Source of the DNA: Linnemannia elongata
Taxonomy: Eukaryota > Mortierellomycota > Mortierellomycetes > Mortierellales > Mortierellaceae
DNA length: 64,000 nt
Assembly: GCA_036320915.1 (NCBI GenBank)
Contig: JAXBDG010000007.1
Location: forward strand, 248,001 to 312,000
Reading direction: 5' to 3'
Shown: positions 32,652 to 42,225 of the stretch, one piece after another
Position numbering within the stretch: position 1 is the stretch's first letter
Layout of the letters: each line of letters starts with the position of its first letter
Notes under the pieces: generated by a model
The model's input: the letters and a program-made list of their open reading frames with translations, nothing else
The model's database searches: none
Told to the model about the DNA's origin: nothing
Program-made: the position numbers and the translations under genes

Positions 32652-34677
32652 TCAAATGCCGTCCTCCAGATCACTCAAGTCTACCAATTCCTCCTCCTCG
32701 TCTTCCTCCTCATCCTCCGTTTCCGTCTCTGTCTCTGTCTCTATCAAGAGCGGTGAACCTGGACGTTCATTGAGGCGAATACGATCCTCCCTTATATATT
32801 TTGCCTCGTTGCGCATTGTGCGCCTAACCAGCTTAGGCCATGCCGGCCCAGCCTTTTCCATCCCCTCGATAATAAGTGCTTTTACCTTGGCGAAGTCGGA
32901 CCCATCATTTTCATACGCTACGTGACCTTTTGTTATTCCCCATGCTTCCTCGATAGGATTAAGATCAGGATGGTAAGGAGGAAGCCACAGGACATGATAG
33001 CCGTATCTAAACAACAGCAACCATTTTAGTGAGACGCGGTGGATTTTATAAAGGCAGATTTACAAAATCAAACAAATAATTATAACAAAATATACCTCTT
33101 GGTGATCACCTCAACAGCAAGCGGCACTTGGTACTCTGGCTGTTGGGCCATGCTATAAAGCTCTGCCTTCTTGCGCTTCTGGAGATCATTGGGGTTCAGC
33201 GTCGAATTCAGCTTAACAAGGCGGTCGATAAGTTCGGGTTTATTGAGTGTTGAGAGAGTTTTGCGACTCTGCTCACAATCAGATCCGGTGAACTCGCGAC
33301 GGTGGTATTTTGCATTATCCATGCAGAAGACTACCTCCTTGTGCCCTTCTCTACGCAATGGCGGCACAACTTGTCCATGTAGTCCTCGAATATTTTGGAG
33401 TTCATGTTGTCATGATAATCAGAAACCGTCTTGCTACTGTTGGCTTCCCATATCATTGGCTCTCCTATCCACCCTTCCTCGCAGCCTGCATGAACGATAA
33501 CGTATCTCCTCCCTGTCCATTGTTCTTGCGAAGAACGGTCATGCCATCAGAAAACCAAGTCTGGGAAACAAAAAATACATTAGAATAAAGGAATACTACA
33601 GGTATGAGAAAAAATAACATACATGCCAATGAAACGATGGATACCTTTTTGTTAACATGTTGATGATTACAATAGGACTCATCCAACCAGACAAACAGGA
33701 CATCCTTGAACCGATCCGAATAACGTTGCTGTAAGTACCGGCGCCTTGACTGTCGGATGTCAGCCGTTTCCACAAAGTTCCTCGTCTTTCCTGCATCGTT
33801 GTATTTAAACCGCATACTACACATTATCTTGCGAATGGTCTCCCGTCCTGGAACCTTGAGCGTCGACGGGCATGTGTCTCGGACGAACTTGTGTAAACGT
33901 TTGAGGGTAACAACAGATCCAGACAGGTTTAGTTGGGTTGCTCTTTGCCGAAGATCGGAAGCAATTAGGCGTACCGAACTAAAGCGAGAGTACATACCGC
34001 GTCGATCCTCCAAATTCTTGCCAGCCACAGCGTCCCTGACTGTGTTCTGTGAGATTCCGAAGTACACTGCAGTTCGCAGGAAAGGGTCCACCGTAGAAAC
34101 GCTCGCCCCTTTACGTTTCTCCTCATGGCACACTTCATAACAATGAAGGACAGCGCGCCTCTCTGCTTCGGTCAATTTCGTGCCTTTGCGTCGTTTGTGT
34201 TGGTCGATGCGAATAAGGGTGCCAGAAAACGGCGATGGCGAGGGTGTCGGTGGATGTTGCTGAGCAAGTGCTTGCTCTGCATGCTCCAGCTGTAGCTCCA
34301 GTACTTTGCTCTTGCGAGAAGACTCCTTGAGTGCGCGTTTTAAAGTATTCACTCTTTCCCAGGCAGCCAACTCTTCCTCGCGCATAGGCATCAAAGTTGT
34401 GCTTGAGGCACTGGATAGAGTCGAAGCGTGCTCATCAGCAGACTGTGAGAGAGCGAGAGCTAACATCAGATCGTCATCAACCACCTCCTCTGATGCTTCC
34501 CATTGGAGACGTTCTTCAAGAACAACCTTTTGAGAAGCTCTTTCCTCCCTTCTATCCTTCTGCTCCTGAACCCTTGCTAAACAGATAAAGAAATAAGAGA
34601 AAGAAAGGTTAGGGCAACCAATTAGCGTCTCATCAAGAAGCTATGTTAAGAGTATTGCATTTACCTCGACGCTTCAT
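32652..34677 (-). pseudogene. DDE transposase (Tc1/mariner-like) with two frame breaks
   Basis: Proposed exons: 34677..34665 (MKRR), 34576..33645, 33560..33096 and 33006..32652, joined at good GT–AG sites. The N-terminal part has coiled-coil-like Gln/Glu/Lys sequence, then a helix–turn–helix-like region (RTAVYFGISQNTVRDAVAG, later RETIRKIMCSMRFKYN). Catalytic residues appear in order: first Asp in VLFVWLDESYCNH, second Asp in VVFCMDNAKYHRREF, Glu in LPPYHPDLNPIEEAWGI. The tail is acidic (repeated ETETE and EDEEE). Two frame changes interrupt exon 3: near 33515 (before VIVHAGCEEGWIGE) and near 33345–33360 (just before GHKEVVFCMDN). Each is a one-base offset, so the copy is either decayed or affected by indel errors. 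About 92 residues lie between the second Asp and the Glu, far more than the 34 of classic Tc1. Confidence 0.88.
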
Positions 34678-35125
34678 GTTAATGATCCAAAATGACGATC
34701 ACAGAAACAAACGCGTGGAAGAGCGTTTCAGCGCAACCTAATAGAAGAAAAGTCGCCGAACAACACCCAGGTGGCAAAAGGGACAAAAAAACAATAAGAA
34801 GAGCTCTGTTAGCCAATTAATGCAATGGCCATTGGTGATGCGGATGACAAAGAGTGGCAAGAAAAGGAAACGGCACAATAAGTGTAACTTCCTGAGTAAC
34901 ACTCACCTGGCAGCGTTGTAAAAGTGTTTGTGGAATCTTGAGAAATAGAGGATCAAAATGGATGAATAGCCTGATGCAATCGACTGTAAGTTGATGAAAA
35001 AAAATTCGATCAACAAGCGGATTTCGTGGGCCTCTAGGGGTAACATATGGCCGTGTTGACGACAAAACATATGTGGGGTAGTGTTTGTTTATTGGATAGA
35101 GGATTTGTCGTTTTTTTCACGTACG

Positions 35126-35153
35126 AACATTCTAACTATGGGTGGTCGGGCAA
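35126..35153 (-). repeat. right terminal inverted repeat
   Basis: Exact inverted copy of 32576–32603, followed by TA. Confidence 0.95.
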
Positions 35154-35205
35154 TAGTACTGTCTGATGAGAAAACAAGTGCAAGCAAAAGGAGAAGAAGC
35201 AAAAG

Positions 35206-35279
35206 TGTTTGTACTCGGACTTGAACCGAGGACCGTCTGTGTGTTAGACAGACGTGATAACCAACTACACCATACAAAC
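35206..35279 (-). tRNA. tRNA-Val (anticodon AAC)
   Basis: 74 nt without intron. Acceptor GTTTGTA pairs with TACAAAC followed by discriminator A. The D-arm region reads TGGTGTAGTTGGTTATCA (A box), the anticodon stem TCTGT/ACAGA encloses the loop CTAACAC with AAC at 34–36, and the T-arm is CTCGGTTCAAGTCCGAG (B box). A T-run (TTTT) follows for Pol III termination. Identical to the copy at 35425. Confidence 0.97.
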
Positions 35280-35424
35280 TTGCTAATTGCTTGATGCTTT
35301 ACCAAATTCTTTGACAATTTTGTTCCTAAACCTATAATCCTTCACGTGATGCTGAAATTGGTGGCGTCGAATTGTATTTTAAAATAAATATGTCTAAGGA
35401 AAAACAAAATCAAGCAATTAGCAA
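35280..35424. other. 145-bp spacer between the two tRNA-Val genes
   Basis: Both genes share the same flank just 5' of the tRNA (ATCAAGCAATTAGCAA), so the inverted duplication extends about 16 nt beyond the tRNA. The middle is unrelated A/T-rich sequence. Confidence 0.8.
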
Positions 35425-35498
35425 GTTTGTATGGTGTAGTTGGTTATCACGTCTGTCTAACACACAGACGGTCCTCGGTTCAAGTCCGAGTACAAACA
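35425..35498 (+). tRNA. tRNA-Val (anticodon AAC), second copy in inverted orientation
   Basis: Identical over all 74 nt to the reverse-strand copy, with all arms intact and TTTTT directly downstream. The two genes are transcribed away from each other and form a large inverted repeat. Confidence 0.97.
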
Positions 35499-36188
35499 CT
35501 TTTTGCCCGCGCTTGTTTTCTCTTTATTGTTTGCGGATGTCTCCCTAACCGTGATCCTACTGTAGGGTATCACCTACATGTCCGCCATTGAGAGAGCTTT
35601 TTGTTTTTTTTATTAGTCTATTTTTGTTTTGTTTTGCAGGCAGCTGTGGTTAAAAGGGAAATGATAAAGAAACTACCTGATTGTTTTAGTTGGATCGACA
35701 GGACAAGTCGGACAAAGCTTCGCCGATATGAGGGGTTGAAGCTGAAGATGGTTTCCCTTTTAGTTTTTCATGTTTCTGAAAAACTTTAAAAAAAAAAAAA
35801 AAATGGCGGGAGAGAGGTTGGAGAAAAAAAACCCCCCCCCCCCCACAGGAAGGTATTCCACGGCATGCTTGACATGGTCAGATCTTTTGCGCAGACAATG
35901 GAGATAAGGAGGAAGAGAAGCAATTTGAAAGTATTTGAACAGTGTCAAAATCGCAATCCGGTCAAGGATGATTTATTACGCTACTAGATACAGGGAGAGA
36001 TCGTTGTTGCTGTTGCGAAGTAGGGAACGGAGACAACAACAACGAAGAATGGAAAAGAAGGCTACATGATCTGGTAAAGTGACGAAGGAGAAGAGTGATG
36101 GTATGTGCGAAAAAAAAAATGAGAAATGAAATCATTGTATCCTAAAAAACTGAAATCTGCGATCCATTCGTCCATGTCCATGCATGGA
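35499..36188. other. intergenic
   Basis: A-run at about 35788–35802 and C-run at about 35831–35843; no gene supported. The right part is the 3' flank of the four-TM gene. Confidence 0.5.
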
Positions 36189-36875
36189 TTAATTGGTGTC
36201 CTTGGACTCTTCATCTTCGGTGGTGGTAGAGACAGAAACAGCTCCGGAAGAAGCAGCCTGGGTCTCGCCCACATAGATCAGGGTTACATAGCTGACAAAG
36301 GGTGTTGTGAGGCCGAGAGCGGCAGAATAGACCCCCTTGAAGATCTGAGGGAATGGCCATAAGTTAAACTCTCCAGCAGCACGCGTTTCATCGGCAACAC
36401 CAGCTCCAACGTGGCCACTCTTCAATCCATACAAGATACCGATAGTAATGGGCCAGTAGATCAAGAAGGTCGCAACAACATAGACCGCCACCCGCTTGAA
36501 ATGGAATACGAGCCCAGTCTTGCCTGCAGCCTTGACATCCTCCAGACCGACAAACCATCTGACCAGGGACGAAGCATCACTGGGCATCCTCAATGGTGCG
36601 ACAAGTCCCTTCTTGAGGTCGCCCCGGACAGCGAGACGGTCCAGGATCCAAGTGAGGGTCTGTTGGATGATGATGGTGACAGCCATGTCTCCGGCGAGAG
36701 TGTTGGGGAGGGGCCAGATATATACGGGGTTCTTGTTGTTCTTGTACATTGCGGTGGCGAGACCAAAGTTGATGCCTGCGTCGAGGATCATGGCGCCGAT
36801 GGTGTGCATGAAGATGAGGTAGACTATGTGGCGGGTGGTGAGTCCGTAGACAGGGGCCTTTGTTTTTGCTGTCAT
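36189..36875 (-). CDS. four-TM fungal membrane protein of unknown function
   Basis: Single exon, 228 residues. Hydrophobic segments lie at about 16–43 (HIVYLIFMHTIGAMILDAGI), 59–79 (LAGDMAVTIIIQQTLTWIL), 129–151 (VAVYVVATFLIYWPITIGIL) and 184–207. A charged stretch RLAVRGDLKKGLVAP follows the second segment. The C-terminus is Ser/Thr/Glu-rich and ends EDEESKDTN, presumably cytosolic. The pattern (DxGINFGLATAMYKN ... LPNTLAGDMAV) resembles an uncharacterised fungal family that I believe is Pfam DUF2456; this was not checked. No catalytic residues are evident. The upstream leader (36876–37400) is CT-rich in the sense of the gene. Confidence 0.82.
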   Translation of the reverse strand: MTAKTKAPVYGLTTRHIVYLIFMHTIGAMILDAGINFGLATAMYKNNKNPVYIWPLPNTLAGDMAVTIIIQQTLTWILDRLAVRGDLKKGLVAPLRMPSDASSLVRWFVGLEDVKAAGKTGLVFHFKRVAVYVVATFLIYWPITIGILYGLKSGHVGAGVADETRAAGEFNLWPFPQIFKGVYSAALGLTTPFVSYVTLIYVGETQAASSGAVSVSTTTEDEESKDTN

Positions 36876-38237
36876 TGTTGTGTTGGGATGAGAGGAGGGA
36901 GTGGAGAGTGAGAGAGTGGAGAGGAGAGGAGTGTTGTTGATGAGAGCGGGGGCTTCGCTGTCAAGAGGAATGAGATAAGGGGAGGAGAGGAGTGAGGTGA
37001 GGCGGAGTGGAGAGGAGGGACCTAAGGGTAAAGAAGATTCAGTGTTGGGAGTGTGAAGGGGTATTTATGTGAATGAAAGTTGGAAGGGAATGGTTGGAAA
37101 GGAAGAGGGGAATGAACGACAGGTGTCAAGAAGGGGAAAGAAAAGACAAAAGAAAAAAAAAAAAAAAAAAAAAAAAGAGCGGGCTGCAGTGGTGTTTGGA
37201 TGTTGTTGCTTGTTGTCGTCGTCGTTGTTGTTGTTGAGAGAGAGGTGGAGAAGGTAGAATTGGGTAAAGGGAGACAGAGAGAGAGTGAGAGAGCAACTGC
37301 GTGTGAGTGGTCTGAGTGACATTGGATGTGTGAGTGCAAGGGGTTCCATTGCAATTGCATTTGACCAATGAATGGTCTATCAACCTGCTCCTATTCCTTT
37401 TTTTTTTTTTTTTTTTCATCCTTCGTTATTGTTGTCCGGTGGCAAACAGGTGGTGCTCCTCCAGTCAAGTCAACAGTCATGGACGACAATGGCCTGGCCT
37501 GCAATGCAAACCCTGTTTCCCTGCTTTTCCCTTTTGTTCCTTGTTCGCCTCTTCAAGTCAAGTCATACTGAAGACCCTTCCTTCGTTCTTTGAAAATAAA
37601 GAACCTTCATCCCCCACAAAAAAAAAAAAAAAAAGCGGAGACGAACTAGTTTTGCTTTCATACCTACACGGAGATGGTTGAGATTAGGCTACAAAAGAAG
37701 AAAGAAGGTTGCTGCACCCCAAGGGGGGGTCATGGCGTCCGGCTGGCTAGCTGGACTAATTGTTTTTTTTCTTGGTCATGGAAAAAGAAAGATGCACATA
37801 AACACCTAATTGATGTATATCCGGACCTTCTGTTCAAAGGTAGTGTCCATTCGCATTCTCATGCCTACTACCTGCCTGAGTTCACACAGGTAGAATGACA
37901 TTGGCAATCATTTGCCCGGATGCCTGACATACTCTTCTCCCTTCAATTGTTTATGCGGACTAACTGTTGAGTTACACAGGGGTGACAAGGACGTCCTACC
38001 AACTGCCATAGGTACTTGAACTTTGCTACCCGCTTGCTGCCTCCTCCACATGCCTCTGACCTCAAAGGGATTGAGTGACTGCTTGTTCCTGACGAGAGTC
38101 CATCCGACACGGCGCACACGCACTTCACGCCGCGCACAGAAGGAGCTCTCTCCTTTTTTTTCTTTTGTTCCTGAATTGACATCATTGTCCGCGCATTCAC
38201 TTTTCACACCACTTCATCAGCAAACCAGTCGACACAA
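36876..38237. other. intergenic between divergent genes
   Basis: Left half is the CT-rich (gene sense) leader of the four-TM gene with an A-run at about 37150–37176. The right half is upstream of the CYTH gene. T-run near 37399 and A-run near 37618–37634. No gene seen. Confidence 0.55.
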
Positions 38238-39626
38238 ATGGAGATCGAGATCAAGATTAGACTGGCATCGGAGGAACACACCGCAAGACTCGAGCAGGCA
38301 TTAGGAGGATCGCCTGTCAGTGTCGAAGACCAGGACAATGTCTTTTTTGATGGCGTGAACAAGGAGTTGTAAGTTGACGCGAGCAACTGATAGGTTTTAA
38401 AGGAGAAAGACGCGTCAAGGAGGTGTTGGCGTTTTATTGCCTTCTTACACCCTGTCTCCGACACAGTTGGCTTCCTTTTTGGATTGACAAACACATACAC
38501 GACAAACAAAATAATGACGCTAAGCACCATATAACCACCTCATTTCTACTAGGATCAAGAATAAGCTGGTGTTCCGAATTCGAGTGATCGAAAAGTCTGG
38601 CAAGGAGCCCGTGGCCATTGTCGCCCTCAAGGGCAATGCCGTCTTGATCGACGGTATTGCCTCTGTCGAAGAGGTATAGTATACTACGTTCTAGAGTCTT
38701 CACTATTGACCTTTCTTTTCTCAGATTAGCCCGACAAGCCATCTCGAACTGATCGTGTAAAGAAGAAAGTTCAGAGATTTTGTACTCCAGTACCTTTTCA
38801 ACGCGTCCCGCCCTTCTTAACCTTCTTTCTCCACTTTCTTACATGCTTAACAAAATACTCTAGGAGGAAGAAGCTATCGAGATCAACCTCGCTAGACGAA
38901 TTATCGAGAACCCCAACCTGATCCTGGAGGCCGCAAACAGGTAAATAATATCCGTGGCGGCTTACAAACGACACAACCAAACAGACAGGGATAAGAAAGA
39001 GGAGAAAAAAGAGGTACACAGAGCGCAAGTCCAATGCTACGTTAAAAGTACCCACACAACTGCATTATTCCGGCGTCTGCATACACACCTCCTTGGACCC
39101 CCAACTCAAAAAAAAAAAATTGAACCCCGAGCCCAACGATGTCGCGTATGTTGATGTTTAGCATTGTGTACTTAAACATTCGGCCCGGCCTTCGGTGTTT
39201 ACGTTTCTGTCTTCTAGTCACCGTTTGTTGAAAAAGATTGTCGATCGCGTCCCTTGCAGCGAAGGCTACTCTCACATGGGCCGGTTCAGGAACGTCCGAC
39301 ACAAATATCAGTGGGAGGACTACCTTGTCGAAGTCGATCGAACCTCGGTAATTTTAACTAGACCCTATGATTGTCGGAAACAGTTCGTTTTGTTTATGTT
39401 TACTTGATGGTTCAATGTCGAAACAACAATAGTTGTATGACACCCATGCTAACGCGGCAGTTTTTTGTTTTCCTGTGTATCCATTTACATATTATGGTCG
39501 CCCTTTTTTCCTACCAAACTATTATTCTTTTCTACATAGTACCCTCATGGAACAGCATATGAGGTCGAAATCGAATCGACGGACCCTGAAAAAGCCAAGT
39601 CGCGTCTGTATGTGTCCACTTTCGAC

Positions 39627-39676
<50 letters not shown>

Positions 39677-39883
39677 GGACCAAGAGAGGGGAACAACAAA
39701 AGCGCGCCACATCCATACATACATGCATTCATGATGACAGATCTCTAATACCTCCTGGCCCTCCATACCTCCCATGACACAACTTCATTTCTTAGCACGG
39801 CTCTCCTGCAGGAACACGACATTCCATTCGGAAATAGCCAGCAGAACAAGTTCGAAAACATGCTACTCGGAACACTTCTCTAA
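38238..39883 (+). CDS. CYTH-domain triphosphate tunnel metalloenzyme
   Basis: This superfamily (CyaB–thiamine triphosphatase, plant TTMs) hydrolyses organic or inorganic triphosphates, with metal-bound substrate inside an eight-strand tunnel. Exons: 38238..38368, 38553..38673, 38864..38940, 39218..39347, 39540..39607 and 39796..39883, all in phase, 204 residues. The N-terminus MEIEIKIRL carries the defining ExExK motif. Further tunnel residues can be seen: KNKLVFRIRV, VAIVALKG, HKYQWEDYLVEVDRT and YEVEIES. The domain fills the protein, and the C-terminus (LQEHDIPFGNSQQNKFENML) is the usual closing helix. There is no targeting signal. Substrate cannot be told from sequence. The fifth intron contains 48 consecutive A. 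Confidence 0.92.
39628..39675 (+). repeat. A-run of 48 nt inside the last intron of the CYTH gene
   Basis: Uninterrupted A on the sense strand, 20 nt after the donor site. Length is probably variable and may not be assembled exactly. Confidence 0.9.
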
Positions 39884-41263
39884 ACACCTCGATTCGAGGT
39901 ATCTATCCCCTTGGTGTTTTTTGTTTGTGTTGGGCGCTAGCGTGAGCCATCTACTGCCGAGTGGGCGTTAGACATGATGTTCATATCTTCATTTATACAG
40001 TAAACCAAATAGCAACTGGCAGGGTAGTGATGATGACAAAGAAACAGCTTGCAAAAAGAAACCCCCGATGACACACATACACACACAACACTCTCAGCAA
40101 AAGTTTGTTTTCATGGAAACAGAAGGGATGAAAAAAAGGTTCAGGTGTTCGATACGCGTTCGTACCCTCACTCCATCACTCCTCTTTTTCTTATTACTTT
40201 CCTTTCTTTGTCGACAATTGCGACAAAAAAAAGAGATAGAGACGACATGCAAGCGAATGATCGCATGGATCAAGAGAGAGAGGCTGGACGTTCAAACAAG
40301 AGACCACAAAAATGAAGGCAAAAGAGTAAGCATGCATGCTGCACACAGGGACAGAGAAATAAGCAATGAGGACTGAGGTGTATTTTTTTGATGCAATGTG
40401 ACCTCGATGTGCACCCCCCGTTGCAAAACGTGATGCGTGCCTGATGTATGCCCTCGTTCCTGACCCTTTTCTTTCGCTTTCGTGTTGTTATGATGTATTC
40501 CTTCTCAACCCCCCCTGAACAAAAGGATTCACCCTCTCTTTTCTGTTATGAAGTATGAGTATGAGTGTGTTTTGGCCACCTCCACCCCGTGCCCTTTTTT
40601 CTTTTCCTTTTTTTTGGTTGTTCACGGAGGGACATATTGTTTGGTTTCTCCCTTGCTTTGCTTGTTTGTTGCTGTCGATGTTGTTCTGGCCCAAACATCC
40701 CTATTTTTTTTTTTTTTACTTCTCGATTCGTTATTCGTTCATAAACATCCTTCAAGAAGAGGAGGGTTTCTGGGTATTTTCTTCTTGTTTCTTGCGAGCT
40801 GCTGCCCCTCCTGCCATGTGTCGCTCTGTTTGTTTAGTTTGTTTGCCTCTAAAAAAAATACCCTTTGTTCATCCCTTACCCCTCTCTTTCCATCCTCACC
40901 TCTCTCCTTTTTTTTACATCCTCTCGGACGGTCCAAGCATGGTCAGTGTGTTGCACCATTTAAAAAGACAAAGAAAAAAAAAGAGCTATGTGACCCGCCC
41001 ACCGTCTTTTTTTTTTTTTTTTTTTTTTTTTTCTTTTCAACACATGTATAACTGGAGTGAAAGAAGCAGTAGCAGAGAAAAACACACCGTCTGGTGGGTG
41101 TTTTTGTCTCATTCGAAGGTGAAGGAGAGAAGAGGGTGGATGGACAGCAGGGTTGTCATCAATCATCCTTGCAGGGTGAGGACCGGTGGGTGTATGTATG
41201 AAGCAAAGATGCAGTAAGACCGACATGATTTGCCAACCTTGCAGCAGCACCCATTGGACATCT

Positions 41264-41303
<40 letters not shown>

Positions 41304-41871
41304 CAGGCACAGGCACAGGCACGGAAAAGAAAAGGAGAAGGAGAGAAGGATGAAGAGGGATGCGAGAGAGAGGAAAGGGAATCTCCCCGCCTCTGTTTTG
41401 TTGCATCGATATGTCGTCCATGTTCATGTCTGTTTGGACTTGTTGCGAAAGTGAGAAAGGAAGGAAAATGACTAACCCAACCTGACCATTGCACCATCAA
41501 ACATGCACACACAGGCACGGTTTTCTTCCTCTTCTCCTCTCTTACCCCCTTTTTTCTTTTTTTCCTTTGGATGTCTCGTCAACACACACCCGCACTTTTT
41601 ATGTCTTTCGTCTTTTTTTCTTTTCTCTTTTCTCTTTTCTCCTCTTTCTTTTCACTTTCCTTCCGACCATCTCCCTTTTCCACTGTCTACCTTGTATTCC
41701 ATCCGTCCTCACCTCTCTCCTCTCTTTCCTTTCATATTTCCCTTGTGACAACCCACTAGTAAAGCACCAGACCAACAACCAACAATAGCCATCGAAGGAA
41801 GTTGACAGCAGCGCCCAAAGGACGTACTATCTATCAGGGTCCCTCCCCTACTTCCTTCTTTTCCTTTTTTG

Positions 41872-41936
<65 letters not shown>

Positions 41937-42225
41937 ACCTGTTGTTGTTGTTGTTGTTGTTGACATCTCTCCTGCTCTCCCTACTGGACACCCACTCTGG
42001 CATCCTCTCTTGCCCTCCTTTCTTGAACCTGTCCTTCCTTTGAACACTCTTTTCGTTCCCGTCTCTCCAGCGACGATAAGACCATCGTCTCAAGGTCCTC
42101 CAGCAACTGTTGCACCAGTTTATCTTCTACTGTGAATCGACCCCAAAGACTTAACTCTTTTTTGAAGATACCCACAACAAGGCTCGCATATCAACGTTCT
42201 CCCTCTCTCCAACACTTTCACAAAG
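39884..42225. other. intergenic: CYTH 3' flank and arrestin-gene leader
   Basis: T-runs near 40704–40717, 41008–41031 and 41268–41303; the last is 36 nt. From about 41500 to 42225 the + strand is strongly CT-rich, ending at the arrestin gene. Several long ORFs here consist of Phe/Ser/Pro/Leu codons and are artefacts of CT-rich DNA. Confidence 0.55.
41873..41934 (+). repeat. (CT)n microsatellite, about 31 units
   Basis: Perfect CT repeat within the CT-rich leader of the arrestin gene, followed after a few bases by a short (GTT)n at 41941–41961. Confidence 0.9.

Larger units (their letters stand above)
32574..35155 (-). mobile_element. complete Tc1/mariner-superfamily DNA transposon, 2578 bp, with TA duplication
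   Basis: The element runs from 32576 to 35153 between two TA dinucleotides (32574–32575 and 35154–35155), the target duplication of IS630-Tc1-mariner elements. Perfect 28-nt inverted repeats start with TTGCCCGACC; similarity continues inward less perfectly (GTACGT, then A-rich, then GACA). A four-exon transposase gene lies between them on the - strand. Both ends and duplications are intact, so the element could still be moved by a transposase supplied elsewhere. Its own transposase has two frame breaks. The right end lies 50 bp from a tRNA-Val gene. Confidence 0.93.

Noticed and set aside
40548..41427. Long ORFs on both strands, 150–220 codons
   Set aside because: Made of Phe/Leu/Ser/Pro or Lys/Arg codons from T- and CT-rich DNA; no domain and no splice logic.
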